64,000 nt of DNA from an uncultured Roseicyclus sp. (GCA_947491935.1 CANLLF010000002.1:186001-250000), one strand, 5' to 3'; shown: positions 1 to 9,591, numbered from the stretch's first letter. Numbers and translations: made by a program. Notes: generated from the sequence alone by a model not told the origin.

Positions 1-63
1 ACTGGATAGAGCAGCCGACTTCTAATCGGCAGGTTGAGGGTTCGAGTCCTTCTGGGCCCGCCA
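1..63 (+). tRNA. tRNA-Arg (anticodon TCT), 5' end cut by window edge
   Basis: Anticodon arm gccga-cttctaa-tcggc with TCT, T-arm ggttcgagtcc, acceptor 3' strand tgggcccg and encoded CCA. Confidence 0.9.
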
Positions 64-277
64 CGCCGCCCCGAATCGGAGGTGTGTGCAGGGCCCGATT
101 GCAGCGGGCCGAAGGTGCATGATCTTGCATCCGGGGCGAAATCCCGCTTGGAAACAGGCATTTGGCGGCTCAGATGGCGCGAAAAAGTCGGCTTTGGAGT
201 GTTCACAGCTTCGCGATATGCCTATACTGAGGAACAGTGGGCACGAAGGTGCCGAGCCAGATCCTGGGGGATGATCG

Positions 278-559
278 ATGATACGCTCCGAGCTGATCCA
301 AAAGCTTTCAGACGAAAACCCGCATCTTTATCAGCGTGACGTCGAGCGGATCGTAAACGCGATTTTCGAAGAGATTATTGACGCGCTTGCGACCGGAAAC
401 CGCGTCGAATTGCGCGGCTTTGGTGCGTTTTCTGTGAAACAACGGGATGCGCGTGTTGGCCGCAATCCGCGGACCGGCGAAAGCGTGGCGGTGGAAGAGA
501 AGCACGTGCCTTTCTTCAAGGCCGGGAAGCTGCTACGCGACAGGCTGAACGGCCAGTAG
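278..559 (+). CDS. ihfB: Integration host factor subunit beta
   Basis: 93 aa HU/IHF protein; [26 protein letters not shown]...[22 protein letters not shown]...[11 protein letters not shown]. Confidence 0.93.
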   Translation: MIRSELIQKLSDENPHLYQRDVERIVNAIFEEIIDALATGNRVELRGFGAFSVKQRDARVGRNPRTGESVAVEEKHVPFFKAGKLLRDRLNGQ

Positions 560-609
560 GGCGGAGCCTCGCGGTCCTCTGGGGGGCCGATATGGCCTAG
601 GAGGATGCG

Positions 610-978
610 ATGAAAATTCTGCGCTTGTTGAAGATCCTGTTCCTCGTCGTGGTTGCGCTGGCGCTGGTCCTGCTGTTTTTCGCGAACAACGAGCCCGTCA
701 CCCTGAACCTGCTTCCCGATGCGATGGGAGAGGCGCTGGGGATTCAGAACGCGTTCACCACCTCGCTCTTTATCGTTGTGGTTGCGGCGCTTCTGGTGGG
801 CATCGTGGTAGGCTTCGTCTGGGAATGGCTGCGCGAGCATCGCCATCGGGCCGAGGCCAAGACCCAGCGCCGCGAGGCCAACCGGTTGAGCCAGGAAGTT
901 GCGACGATGAAAAACCGGTCGTCCGACACGCAGGACGATATCCTGGCCATCATCGACGACGCCAACGCGGCCCGCTGA
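610..978 (+). CDS. LapA domain-containing membrane protein
   Basis: Two N-terminal TM segments with FFANNEPVTLNLLP pattern and coiled C-terminus; directly downstream of ihfB. Confidence 0.75.
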   Translation: MKILRLLKILFLVVVALALVLLFFANNEPVTLNLLPDAMGEALGIQNAFTTSLFIVVVAALLVGIVVGFVWEWLREHRHRAEAKTQRREANRLSQEVATMKNRSSDTQDDILAIIDDANAAR

Positions 979-981
979 GCC

Positions 982-1623
982 TTGCCGGACATTGCGATCA
1001 AATTCTGCGGCTTAAGCCGCCCCGAAGACGTGGTGGCCGCCGCCGAGGCAGGCGCGCGTTACGTTGGCTTTGTTTTCTTTGCGAAATCACCCCGCAATGT
1101 GTCGGTGGAGCAGGCCCGTGCCCTCGCGCTGGAGGTGCCGATGGGCATCGCCAAGGTCGCGCTGGTCGTCAACGCTGACAACGCAACGCTCGACGCGATC
1201 ACGGCGCATGTGCCCCTTGATATGCTGCAACTTCATGGCTCGGAAACGCCGGACCGGGTGGCCGAGATCCGGGCGCGCTACGGCCTGCCGGTGATGAAGG
1301 CCGTGGGCGTGGCGGATGCTGCGGATCTGGCGGCGATCGATGCCTATTCCGAAGTTGCCGATCAGCTTTTGATCGATGCCAAACCACCCAAGGAGGCCGA
1401 TCTGCCGGGCGGCAACGGGCTGGCATTTGATTGGCAGCTTCTGGCGGGCCGGAAATACTGGACGGTGCCGTGGATGCTGGCCGGTGGCCTGACGCCGGAC
1501 AACGTGGCCGAGGCCGTGCGGCTGACCGGCGCGACACAAGTGGATGTGAGTTCCGGCGTGGAAGCGTCGCCCGGGGTGAAGGATGCGGATCGTATTGCCG
1601 CCTTCGCGGCGGCCCTGTCGTGA
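982..1623 (+). CDS. trpF: Phosphoribosylanthranilate isomerase (TTG start)
   Basis: [36 protein letters not shown]...LQLHGSE...[15 protein letters not shown]...VDVSSGVE. Confidence 0.95.
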   Translation: MPDIAIKFCGLSRPEDVVAAAEAGARYVGFVFFAKSPRNVSVEQARALALEVPMGIAKVALVVNADNATLDAITAHVPLDMLQLHGSETPDRVAEIRARYGLPVMKAVGVADAADLAAIDAYSEVADQLLIDAKPPKEADLPGGNGLAFDWQLLAGRKYWTVPWMLAGGLTPDNVAEAVRLTGATQVDVSSGVEASPGVKDADRIAAFAAALS

Positions 1624-2093
1624 GTCCGGGCGTTTCGTTTCGCCCGGCCGTCGCCTTGGACGTGCCCGCCATTATTGCCATGCTCCGCGAAGATCGCCTG
1701 GGCGCAGCGCGTGAGACCGCCCCGATTGAGACCTATGCCGCGGCCTTCACCAATCTGACGACCCAGCCGCAAACCCGCATGATCGTGGGCGAAAATGAGG
1801 GGAACGTGATCGCTTTCTACCAGCTCACGATTCTTGATGGCCTGTCCCACCGGGCCATGCGGCGCGGCAATATCGAGGATGTTCGCGTGGCGGAGCGGCT
1901 GCGCGGGCAGGGCATCGGGCACGCCATGATGAACGACGCCGCCACCCGCGCCCGCGCGTTGGGCTGCGGCATGTTGCAGCTTGTGGCCCATGAAACGCGA
2001 CAGGCGACGCATCGGTTCTATCTGTCTGCTGGCTTTACGGCGAGCCATGTGGGTTTTAAACGCTCTCTGTCCGACCCGGAGGAAACGCAATGA
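1620..2093 (+). CDS. GNAT family N-acetyltransferase (GTG start)
   Basis: GTGA overlap with trpF stop; [15 protein letters not shown]...[55 protein letters not shown] is a GNAT motif. Confidence 0.88.
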   Translation: MSPGVSFRPAVALDVPAIIAMLREDRLGAARETAPIETYAAAFTNLTTQPQTRMIVGENEGNVIAFYQLTILDGLSHRAMRRGNIEDVRVAERLRGQGIGHAMMNDAATRARALGCGMLQLVAHETRQATHRFYLSAGFTASHVGFKRSLSDPEETQ

Positions 2094-3316
2094 ACGAGCT
2101 TTTCAACAGCTTCATGACTGGCCCCGATGAAAAGGGCCGTTTTGGTGATTTTGGCGGGCGGTTCGTGTCCGAAACGCTGATGCCGCTGATCCTTGAGCTG
2201 GAGACGCAATACGAGCACGCGAAAACCGACGACAGTTTCTGGGCCGAGATGCATGATCTATGGACGCATTATGTGGGCCGCCCCTCACCGCTCTACTATG
2301 CGGAGCGTCTGACAGAACGGCTGGGCGGGGCGAAAATCTACCTCAAGCGCGATGAGCTGAACCATACCGGCGCGCACAAGATCAACAACGTGCTGGGGCA
2401 GATCATCCTTGCCCGGCGCATGGGCAAGACGCGGATCATCGCGGAAACCGGTGCGGGCCAGCACGGGGTTGCGACCGCGACGGTCTGCGCAAAGTTCGGC
2501 TTGAAGTGCATCGTCTATATGGGCGCGACGGATGTGGAGCGGCAGGCGCCGAACGTGTTCCGCATGAAGCTGCTGGGCGCGGAAGTTGTCCCGGTGACGT
2601 CCGGGCGCGGCACCCTGAAGGACGCGATGAACGACGCGCTGCGCGATTGGGTCACCAATGTACGCGACACGTTCTATTGCATCGGCACGGTTGCGGGACC
2701 GCATCCGTACCCGGCGATGGTCCGCGATTTTCAGGCGATCATCGGCAAGGAAGCCAAGGAGCAGATGATGGCGGCAGAGGGCCGTCTGCCCGATACCCTG
2801 ATCGCCGCCATCGGTGGTGGCTCCAACGCGATGGGCCTGTTTTACCCGTTCCTTGATGACAAGGACGTGGCGATCATCGGCGTTGAGGCCGGGGGCCATG
2901 GCGTGAACGAGAAGATGGAGCATTGTGCCAGCCTGACGGGCGGGCGGCCGGGCGTGTTGCACGGGAACCGGACCTATCTTCTACAAGATAGCGATGGTCA
3001 GATCCTGGAAGGCCATTCGATCAGCGCGGGGCTCGATTACCCCGGCATCGGCCCGGAACATGCCTGGCTCCACGAGATCGGGCGGGCGCAATATGTCTCC
3101 ATCACCGATACCGAGGCGCTGGAGGCGTTCCAGCTCAGCTGCGAGACCGAGGGTATCATTCCCGCGCTGGAGCCATCCCACGCGCTGGCCCATGTGGCCA
3201 AGATCGCGCCGGACCTGCCGAAAGACCACCTGATCTGCATGAACATGTGTGGACGCGGTGACAAGGATATCTTCACCGTCGCCCGTGCCCTGGGCTGGGA
3301 GATGGTGGGCGCCTGA
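2090..3316 (+). CDS. trpB: Tryptophan synthase beta chain
   Basis: 408 aa; [23 protein letters not shown]-lysine motif, [25 protein letters not shown] overlap with upstream GNAT stop. Confidence 0.97.
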   Translation: MNELFNSFMTGPDEKGRFGDFGGRFVSETLMPLILELETQYEHAKTDDSFWAEMHDLWTHYVGRPSPLYYAERLTERLGGAKIYLKRDELNHTGAHKINNVLGQIILARRMGKTRIIAETGAGQHGVATATVCAKFGLKCIVYMGATDVERQAPNVFRMKLLGAEVVPVTSGRGTLKDAMNDALRDWVTNVRDTFYCIGTVAGPHPYPAMVRDFQAIIGKEAKEQMMAAEGRLPDTLIAAIGGGSNAMGLFYPFLDDKDVAIIGVEAGGHGVNEKMEHCASLTGGRPGVLHGNRTYLLQDSDGQILEGHSISAGLDYPGIGPEHAWLHEIGRAQYVSITDTEALEAFQLSCETEGIIPALEPSHALAHVAKIAPDLPKDHLICMNMCGRGDKDIFTVARALGWEMVGA

Positions 3317-3351
3317 CGTCCCGGGCCGAAACCGCATAAACCAACGAAACA

Positions 3352-3385
3352 AGGCGCCTAAACCGAAAGTCTAGGCGCCTTTTTC
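3352..3385 (+). terminator. Rho-independent terminator after trpB
   Basis: aggcgccta-aaccgaaagtc-taggcgcct followed by tttttctc. Confidence 0.88.
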
Positions 3386-3500
3386 TCGGGTTTATGGTGG
3401 CCATGCTAAACCCCGTGCCAATATCCCGGTGTCCGCCAGCCGACCATCCTTGTGTCAGGCGGCGCCAATGGGGCCCGCCGGACATACGGGAGACAGACCC

Positions 3501-3938
3501 ATGACCAAGACCGCAAACCTGATGACCGCCTCCGCCGCTGCTCTGATCGCCGGTGCCTCCGCGTCCTTCGCCGTCCCGCAATCCGTGATCGACGCCATCG
3601 TGTCCGACCTCGCCGATCAGGGTTTCGCGCGGATCGAAATCGAGATCGAACGCGATGAGATCGACGTTGAGGCCTTCGGCGCCGGGATCGAGGGTGATTT
3701 CACCTATTCGCTCGCGGGCCTGCTGCTGGAAAGCGATGTCGATGACGACGATGATGGCTATGACGACGACGATGGCGATGATCGCTATGATGATGACCAC
3801 GAGCACGATGATGACCGCGACGATGATGATCGCGACGACGACGATGATGACGACGGTGACGATGATGAAGACGACGACGGTGACGATGGCGATGACGACG
3901 ACGGTGACAACGACGATGACGACAGCGATGACGATTGA
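3501..3938 (+). CDS. Secreted Asp-rich PepSY-like protein
   Basis: ATG at 3501; signal peptide MTKTANLMTASAAALIAGASASFA; short PepSY-like domain VIDAIVSDLADQGFARIEIEIERDEIDVEAF; Asp/Gly C-terminal tail. Confidence 0.75.
   Translation: MTKTANLMTASAAALIAGASASFAVPQSVIDAIVSDLADQGFARIEIEIERDEIDVEAFGAGIEGDFTYSLAGLLLESDVDDDDDGYDDDDGDDRYDDDHEHDDDRDDDDRDDDDDDDGDDDEDDDGDDGDDDDGDNDDDDSDDD
3741..3938 (+). repeat. Low-complexity GAY (Asp codon) tract
   Basis: About 200 bp dominated by gatgac/gacgac triplets, read directly. Confidence 0.9.
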
Positions 3939-3979
3939 TGACGCCTAGCCGCGTCGCATCGCCGGACGCGCGAGCGATC

Positions 3980-4009
3980 GGCCCCCGCCTGATCTGTCGG
4001 GCGGGGGCC
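3980..4009 (+). terminator. Hairpin between the two Asp-rich genes (attenuator or terminator candidate)
   Basis: ggcccccgcc-N10-ggcgggggcc, perfect 10-bp stem; no long T tract downstream. Confidence 0.5.
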
Positions 4010-4026
4010 TCTTGGGGACCAGGAAC

Positions 4027-4422
4027 ATGAAGACGAACAGGCGTTTCTTTTTGCTGGCCGGGCTGGCCACCATGGCCAGCGGCCCGGCCTGGGCTCAGCA
4101 GGAGTCCATCATCGACAATGTGCTGGCCCAGATCCGGCAGCAGGGGTTCGAGATCATCGAAGTCCGGCGCACGCTGTTGGGCCGCATTCGGGTGCTTGCC
4201 CGGCGTGGCAATCAGACCCGAGAGGTGGTGTTCGATCCGCGCAACGGCGTGATCCTGCGCGATTTCACCAGGGGTTCAGCGGGATCGGACGACGATGGTG
4301 ACGGTGGCGGCACATCCGGGCCCGGATCCGGCGAACGCGGCGATGACGATGATGATGATGACGACGACGATGACGGCGGGGGCGATGATGGGGGCGGAGA
4401 TGATGACGGCGATGACGATTGA
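4027..4422 (+). CDS. Secreted PepSY-like protein with Asp/Gly-rich tail
   Basis: MKTNRRFFLLAGLATMASGPAWA signal; IIDNVLAQIRQQGFEIIEVRRTLLGRIRVLARRGNQTREVVFDPRNGVILRD resembles PepSY; Asp/Gly tail. Confidence 0.75.
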   Translation: MKTNRRFFLLAGLATMASGPAWAQQESIIDNVLAQIRQQGFEIIEVRRTLLGRIRVLARRGNQTREVVFDPRNGVILRDFTRGSAGSDDDGDGGGTSGPGSGERGDDDDDDDDDDDGGGDDGGGDDDGDDD

Positions 4423-4446
4423 TCGCGCCACATCCCGGTTTTCCCG

Positions 4447-4956
4447 ATGATGCGGCGCCCGTGGGTTTTCGTGCTGATCCTGCTGGTGCAGGCGCTCTGC
4501 GCGATCTTCTTCGTGGCGGAGATCCTGTTGGCGGTTCTGGGGGTTCCCATCGCGCCGATCCCGTGGCTCTACCACGAATTGATCGAGATCGGGGCCGCGC
4601 TCGGCCTGATCCTGGGCGTCGTTCTGGGGGCGCTCATGCTCAGATCCGCGTTGCGGCGCACCCGCAAGGTGGAGGTTGCGTTACAGGCGGCCTCGGGGGC
4701 GTTCATGGATCTGGTGCAGCAGCGGTTTGACGAATGGGGGCTGACGCCCGCCGAAAAGGACGTGGCACTTTTCGCGTTGAAGGGAATGTCGCTGGCGGAA
4801 ATCGCCGGGCTGCGGGAAACGTCGCAAGGCACGGTCAAGGCGCAGACCAATGCCATCTATCGCAAGGCCGGTGTCACGGGGCGCCCGCAATTGCTCAGCG
4901 TGTTCGTGGAGGATCTGATGGGTGGCCCGGTGCGCCCGTCCGCCGATGCAGCGTGA
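4447..4956 (+). CDS. LuxR-type HTH regulator with two N-terminal TM segments
   Basis: Two hydrophobic helices, then LTPAEKDVALFALKGMSLAEIAGLRETSQGTVKAQTNAIYRKAGVTGRPQLLSVFVEDL (LuxR HTH). Confidence 0.82.
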   Translation: MMRRPWVFVLILLVQALCAIFFVAEILLAVLGVPIAPIPWLYHELIEIGAALGLILGVVLGALMLRSALRRTRKVEVALQAASGAFMDLVQQRFDEWGLTPAEKDVALFALKGMSLAEIAGLRETSQGTVKAQTNAIYRKAGVTGRPQLLSVFVEDLMGGPVRPSADAA

Positions 4957-4958
4957 TC

Positions 4959-5345
4959 TCAGGTGTTGGGCACCACGGCGTGGGCTTCCAGAAGCTCCAT
5001 CGGGATCACGTCCAGCGCCCGTCTGTGGGTGGCGGCGAGGTTCACGGGCGGGGCCACGCCTTCTTCGGCGGCTTGCAGCCACCGGCTGGCGCACAGGCAC
5101 CAGGCATCGCCGGGTGTCAGACCGTTGAACTGGTATTCCGGCCGAGGCGTCGACAGATCATTGCCGACATATTTGGAGAAGGCGAGAAACTCCGCTGTCA
5201 TGATGGAACAGACCGTGTGGGAGCCGCGATCTTCGGCGCAGGTTTCGCAGGCCCCGTCGCGGAAGAAGCCTGTCAGCGGATCTGATGAACACGACTCGAG
5301 CGCCTCACCGAACACGTTGAGCGATGGAGCTTTCTTGAAACCCAT
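4959..5345 (-). CDS. DUF2237 family protein
   Basis: MGFKKAPSLNVFGEALESCSSDPLTGFFRDGACETCAEDRGSHTVCSIMTAEFLAFSKYVGNDLSTPRPEYQFNGLTPGDAWCLCASRW matches the family pattern. Confidence 0.8.
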   Translation of the reverse strand: MGFKKAPSLNVFGEALESCSSDPLTGFFRDGACETCAEDRGSHTVCSIMTAEFLAFSKYVGNDLSTPRPEYQFNGLTPGDAWCLCASRWLQAAEEGVAPPVNLAATHRRALDVIPMELLEAHAVVPNT

Positions 5346-5389
5346 GGTCTGGCACCTCCTGCGTGCAGGCAGGTCGTTCAGGGCAGTTT

Positions 5390-6457
5390 CTATCGCAAAG
5401 GTTGCGGATCGAAAAGCGCATTCAGCCAATGAATCCAACGGCCGTGAAAATCGACACGTGCAAGCATTTTCCGGCGCGGCGCGCCACCGGCCCACAGGTG
5501 GGCCATCAACCCGGCGCCCGGCGTTTCGTCATCCGTCTCCATGGCCAGATGCAGAAGCGGGGCGTCGGAACCGGCCGCGCGCCCGGCATCGTGAAGGTCA
5601 CGGTTGATCGTGTCGCGGGTTGCGAGCGGGAAGTATTGTGCGGCGATTGTCGAATACACCACATGCAGCGCGCCGGGATGCCGGTGGGACAGGCGCGCCG
5701 TGAGCCATGGCGCGGCGTCCCCCTGATCCGGCGGCCCGCCGGAGAGCGCGATGGCGGCGCGGGTGCGGTCCATGCGCTCGGGTTGATCGGGCCAGATATA
5801 GGCCAGCAGCCGCAGGGCATCCGAGGGCGCGGTGGGATCCAGGGGCGTCAGGTCCACCCCCGCGCGGTCGATGACATGGATCGGGTGAGGCGTTGGCATC
5901 GGGCCGGACCAGTCCGGGGAAAGACGCACTTCACTGGTCGGATGCACATGCAGCCCACGGCCCATCGACAGGGCAAACCGATCCAGCGACAGGTTCAGCC
6001 CGGCGCTGGCGCCCAGTTCGGACAGCACGACGGGGCGATCGCCAACCTCCCCCAAGGCCCACCAGATGCCCGCGATCACCGCCGCGGCCCGGCGCACTTC
6101 GTTGGTTTGCGGCGGGCGGTCGAGCCACGCCATGATCCGCGCTTCATGGGTGATCAACGCGGCCTGGACGGCCGACCAGAGTGCATCGTTGGGAACGTCA
6201 TTCGGCGGGTAGGCCGCGATCAGGCCCGCATCGGTGCCGTCCAAGACCAGACCATGCAGCGCCCCGGCCAAACGCAATGGCACGGATTGCCCGGCGGCGC
6301 TCACGTCGCCATCCCACGCAAGGCACCGGGCGCCGACGGCCGTTTGATCGTAGAGCCGCGTTCCGATCAACGGCATCAGCCGGGCCATGAACGGAGAGCC
6401 GAGACTTGCCGTTGTCTCGCCTTGCCGGGCAAAGGCGGCGCGCAGGCGGTCGCTCAC
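5390..6457 (-). CDS. DUF2332 family protein
   Basis: 355 aa; FARQGETTASLGSPFMARLMPLI...SELGASAGLNLSLDRFAL typical of this family. Confidence 0.75.
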   Translation of the reverse strand: MSDRLRAAFARQGETTASLGSPFMARLMPLIGTRLYDQTAVGARCLAWDGDVSAAGQSVPLRLAGALHGLVLDGTDAGLIAAYPPNDVPNDALWSAVQAALITHEARIMAWLDRPPQTNEVRRAAAVIAGIWWALGEVGDRPVVLSELGASAGLNLSLDRFALSMGRGLHVHPTSEVRLSPDWSGPMPTPHPIHVIDRAGVDLTPLDPTAPSDALRLLAYIWPDQPERMDRTRAAIALSGGPPDQGDAAPWLTARLSHRHPGALHVVYSTIAAQYFPLATRDTINRDLHDAGRAAGSDAPLLHLAMETDDETPGAGLMAHLWAGGAPRRKMLARVDFHGRWIHWLNALFDPQPLR

Positions 6458-7146
6458 CGGAACCGGTCCACCAGCTTTTGCAGGGGGTTGCGGGTATCTT
6501 CGTCCGGTTGCGTCTGCGGTTCGGCGGGCACCGTCTTAGGCTCGGCTTTGGGCTTCGGTGCCGTGGTCGACGACCGTGGAGGGGCGACCCGCAGGGCCAC
6601 GGCGTTCAGGAACTTGCCGCTGTCGCCCTTGGCCAGATGCGGCGCTCCATCGGATACGCCACGCAGAACGTCATCGAGCCAGTCCTGATCGGCCTTGGCA
6701 AAATCGCTCAGCACGTAGCCCGGCACGCGATCCTTGTGGCCGGGATGGCCGACACCCAGACGGACACGGTCATAATGGGGGCCAATATGCTGGTGGATCG
6801 AGCGGAGCCCGTTATGCCCCGCATGGCCGCCGCCTGCCTTCACGCGCACCTTGGCAGGCGCCAGATCGATCTCATCATGCCAAACCGTGACATCGGTGGA
6901 GTCGAGCTTGTAGAACCGCATCGCCTCGCCCACCGACTGGCCGGACAGGTTCATGAACGTCTCGGGCTTGAGCAGCAGCACCTTTTCGCCATCAAGATTG
7001 CCTTCGCTGATCTGGCCCTGAAACTTAGACCGCCACGGCGCGAAGCCGTGATCCTCCGCGATCCGCTCCACGGCCATCCAGCCGATATTGTGCCGGTTGC
7101 CCGCATATTTGGCCCCCGGATTTCCGAGGCCGACCCATAATTGCAT
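6454..7146 (-). CDS. pth: Aminoacyl-tRNA hydrolase
   Basis: ATG at 7146; MQLWVGLGNPGAKYAGNRHNIGW...LLKPETFMNLSGQSVGEAMRFYK...WHDEIDLAPAKVRVKAGGGHAGHNGLRSI. Confidence 0.95.
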   Translation of the reverse strand: MQLWVGLGNPGAKYAGNRHNIGWMAVERIAEDHGFAPWRSKFQGQISEGNLDGEKVLLLKPETFMNLSGQSVGEAMRFYKLDSTDVTVWHDEIDLAPAKVRVKAGGGHAGHNGLRSIHQHIGPHYDRVRLGVGHPGHKDRVPGYVLSDFAKADQDWLDDVLRGVSDGAPHLAKGDSGKFLNAVALRVAPPRSSTTAPKPKAEPKTVPAEPQTQPDEDTRNPLQKLVDRFR

Positions 7147-7255
7147 GGTTCCGCTCCTTATCGCTTGTCTGCCTGATATGGGGCCAATCGCCGTTTGCCA
7201 AGCCGCGCGGGCCCGTGGCAGGTTGCTGAGGCAAACACCCCAGGGGAGCGCAGGT

Positions 7256-8296
7256 ATGGACGAATTGCCGGAAAACATGCGGGCCCTGGTGCTGCATGAG
7301 GCGGGCAAGCCCCTGTCGTTTGAGGAGATGCCGCGCCCCCGGGTGGGGGCGGGGCAGGTGCTTGTCCGCGTGGCGGCGTCGCCGATCAACCCGTCGGATC
7401 TGGCGATGCTGCGCGGCGAATACGGGCTTGGTTGGCCCTACCCGCTGATCCCCGGCCTGGAAGGCTCGGGGCAGGTGGTGGAGGCGGGGCCGGGCCTGAT
7501 GGGGCGGTTCCTGCGCGGCAAGAACGTGGCGCTTGCGGCGGATAAGCAGGGCCTGTGGGCGGAGTATGCCGTCATTCCGGCCAGCCGCGCCCTGCCGCTG
7601 CCGCCGGATATGCCGCTGGCCGCGGGGGCCAGTTCTTTCGTCAATCCGCTGACGGCCATGGCACTGGTGGCGGAGGTGCGGCGAGCCGGGCAATGGTGCG
7701 CGATGTCCACGGCGGCCGGCGGGGCGTTGGGCGGGATGATCCGCAGGCGCGCCAAGCAAAAGGGCGTCAAGATCATCAACATCGTGCGGCGGCAGGATCA
7801 GGTGGATGCCCTGCGCGCGGATGGCGCGCGCTATGTGCTGAATGAAACCGATCCCGCTTTCGACACGGATCTGGCCGCGATGTGCAAGGACCTGCGGTGC
7901 AAGATGGCGTTTGATGCGGTTGGCGGCGCGCTGACCTTCCGGATGGCCGAGGCGCTGCGCGGACAGGGGCAGATCCTGGTTTATGGCGGGTTGTCGGGCA
8001 AAGCGATCAGCCTTCACCCCGGCACGATGATCTTCAAGGGCCTGACGGTGCGCGGCTTCTGGCTGTCGAAATGGCTGGCCGCGAAATCCGCGCCGCAGAT
8101 GCTGTTGCTGACCCGCGAGGTGACCAAGAGCCTGCAGGGCGGGTTTGCCGAGACCCAGATCGCCCGTGTGGTTCCGCTGGAACAGGGCGCGTCGGCCCCT
8201 GCCGCGTACGAAAACGCGATGAGTGCGGGGAAGATCCTGATGTCGACCGGGGCCTACAAGCTGGGCCTGCCCGAATTCCAACCGGGCAGCCCTTGA
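7256..8296 (+). CDS. Zinc-binding dehydrogenase / quinone oxidoreductase-like (MDR superfamily)
   Basis: MRALVLHEAGKPLSFEEMPRPRVGAGQVLVRVAASPINPSDLAMLRGEYG...GLEGSGQVVEAG. Confidence 0.88.
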   Translation: MDELPENMRALVLHEAGKPLSFEEMPRPRVGAGQVLVRVAASPINPSDLAMLRGEYGLGWPYPLIPGLEGSGQVVEAGPGLMGRFLRGKNVALAADKQGLWAEYAVIPASRALPLPPDMPLAAGASSFVNPLTAMALVAEVRRAGQWCAMSTAAGGALGGMIRRRAKQKGVKIINIVRRQDQVDALRADGARYVLNETDPAFDTDLAAMCKDLRCKMAFDAVGGALTFRMAEALRGQGQILVYGGLSGKAISLHPGTMIFKGLTVRGFWLSKWLAAKSAPQMLLLTREVTKSLQGGFAETQIARVVPLEQGASAPAAYENAMSAGKILMSTGAYKLGLPEFQPGSP

Positions 8297-8320
8297 GCCG
8301 CGACGCCTGACCCCTTCCTT

Positions 8321-9037
8321 GTGCGAGACCGATTGCCGATGCCCGAACCCCAAGCTGCCGATGCCGTCTATCGCCTGAACGGGATCGACCTGGCGGTGCC
8401 CTCGGGCCTTGCCAGTGACGGTATCGTGGAGAAGTTGGCCGATGGCACCTATGAGGCCGATGAGGCCCGTGCCGTGGATCGCTGCGTGCGCCCGGGCTTG
8501 CGGGTGTTGGAGCTTGGGGCCGGTCTTGGCTATGTGGGCGCGCTGGCGGCCAGGCAGACGGAACCGGCCAACGTCCTGTCGCTGGAGGCGAACCCCGACC
8601 TCCTGCCGGTGATTGCGGCCAATCACGCCCGCAACGGCGTGTCTGAGATCAGCACAATTCACGCGGCGGTTGTGGGCCATGCGGCGGACGGGGCGACGGC
8701 CAAGTTCCATATCGCGGACGGCTTCACCGGATCGCGCCTTGGGGCAAAAGGCGGCCGCCAGGTTGAAGTGCCGCTTGTCGGGTTCCACGATCTGCTGCGC
8801 GCGCATCGCCCGCATGTGGTGCTGATGGATGTGGAAGGGGCCGAAGCGGGGTATTTCGACCGGCCCTGGACATGCCCGTTGCGGTTTTGCGTCATGGAAA
8901 TCCACCCCAAGCGCTACGGCGCGGATGTGATTAAGAAGATCGTCGACCGGATGAGCGCGATGGACATGACGTACGATCCTGCCACCTCGCGCGGCAAGGT
9001 GCTTGGGTTCCGACGGGTCTGGAGCGAGGGGGCCTAG
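8321..9037 (+). CDS. FkbM family methyltransferase (GTG start; possible ATG at 8339)
   Basis: LRVLELGAGLGYVGALAARQTEPANVLSLEANPDLLPVIAANHARNGV ... VVLMDVEGAEAGYF. Confidence 0.82.
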   Translation: MRDRLPMPEPQAADAVYRLNGIDLAVPSGLASDGIVEKLADGTYEADEARAVDRCVRPGLRVLELGAGLGYVGALAARQTEPANVLSLEANPDLLPVIAANHARNGVSEISTIHAAVVGHAADGATAKFHIADGFTGSRLGAKGGRQVEVPLVGFHDLLRAHRPHVVLMDVEGAEAGYFDRPWTCPLRFCVMEIHPKRYGADVIKKIVDRMSAMDMTYDPATSRGKVLGFRRVWSEGA

Positions 9038-9501
9038 GCCCGCTCGATCAGCCCAGCATAACACCCGTGGCCCGCATTGTGCGCGTGGATGTAGCGGATC
9101 GCCGGATTGGCCAGCATCTCGCGGATAACGGGCTCCGCCGCATCACCAGCCACAACCCGGCCATCGGCGATCTTGTCGCGCGCATCGAAGCCCCTGAGCG
9201 ACAGCAGGCGGTGGGCCATCACGGCGGGGATCTCATCCACCGCATCATAGGTTCGGGTCGCCCCTTCGATCACATAGATCGCGTGGCTGGACCGGTAGGG
9301 GGAGTGTGCCGGTTGATGCATGTGGTTGAGCAACAGCAGGGTCTCGCCCACCTCCGCGTCGCGCATCTCGATCCGGTCGGGGTAACAATTGGGTTCGGTC
9401 GCGGTGACCCGCTCGGCGCCGTGCGCCGCCAGCGCGTCATCGGGCAAACCGAAGAGATGCGCGAAGGGTTCGGGCGACAGACCGCGGATTCGATAGGACA
9501 T
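9034..9501 (-). CDS. DUF1203 domain-containing protein
   Basis: 155 aa; CYPDRIEMRDAEVGETLLLLNHMHQPAHSPYRSSHAIYVIEGA...YIHAHNAGHGCYAGLIERA. Confidence 0.75.
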   Translation of the reverse strand: MSYRIRGLSPEPFAHLFGLPDDALAAHGAERVTATEPNCYPDRIEMRDAEVGETLLLLNHMHQPAHSPYRSSHAIYVIEGATRTYDAVDEIPAVMAHRLLSLRGFDARDKIADGRVVAGDAAEPVIREMLANPAIRYIHAHNAGHGCYAGLIERA

Positions 9502-9591
9502 TGAGGTGGCTCCGGTTTGGGGATGATGCCGGAAAGATGTGGCCAGACGCCGCGCAACGCGACCCGGATGCTGCGCATTTTGAGTGGCGCC

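Noticed and set aside
3273-3806. Minus-strand ORF with Val/Ile-rich hydrophobic stretch (MLVVIIIAIIAIVVVIAIIVV)
   Set aside because: It is the complement of the GAT/GAC repeat; hydrophobicity is a by-product of ATC/GTC codons opposite Asp codons.
4212-4575. Minus-strand ORFs with poly-Ser or poly-Val/Ile
   Set aside because: Antisense of the second Asp-rich tail; no independent coding support.
5363-6688. 441-aa plus-strand ORF
   Set aside because: Shadow of the DUF2332 and pth genes on the minus strand; composition R/G/Q/H-rich with no family pattern.
7025-9064. 679-aa minus-strand ORF
   Set aside because: Antisense to the oxidoreductase and FkbM genes; its N-terminal and C-terminal parts show no coherent domain, typical high-GC shadow ORF.
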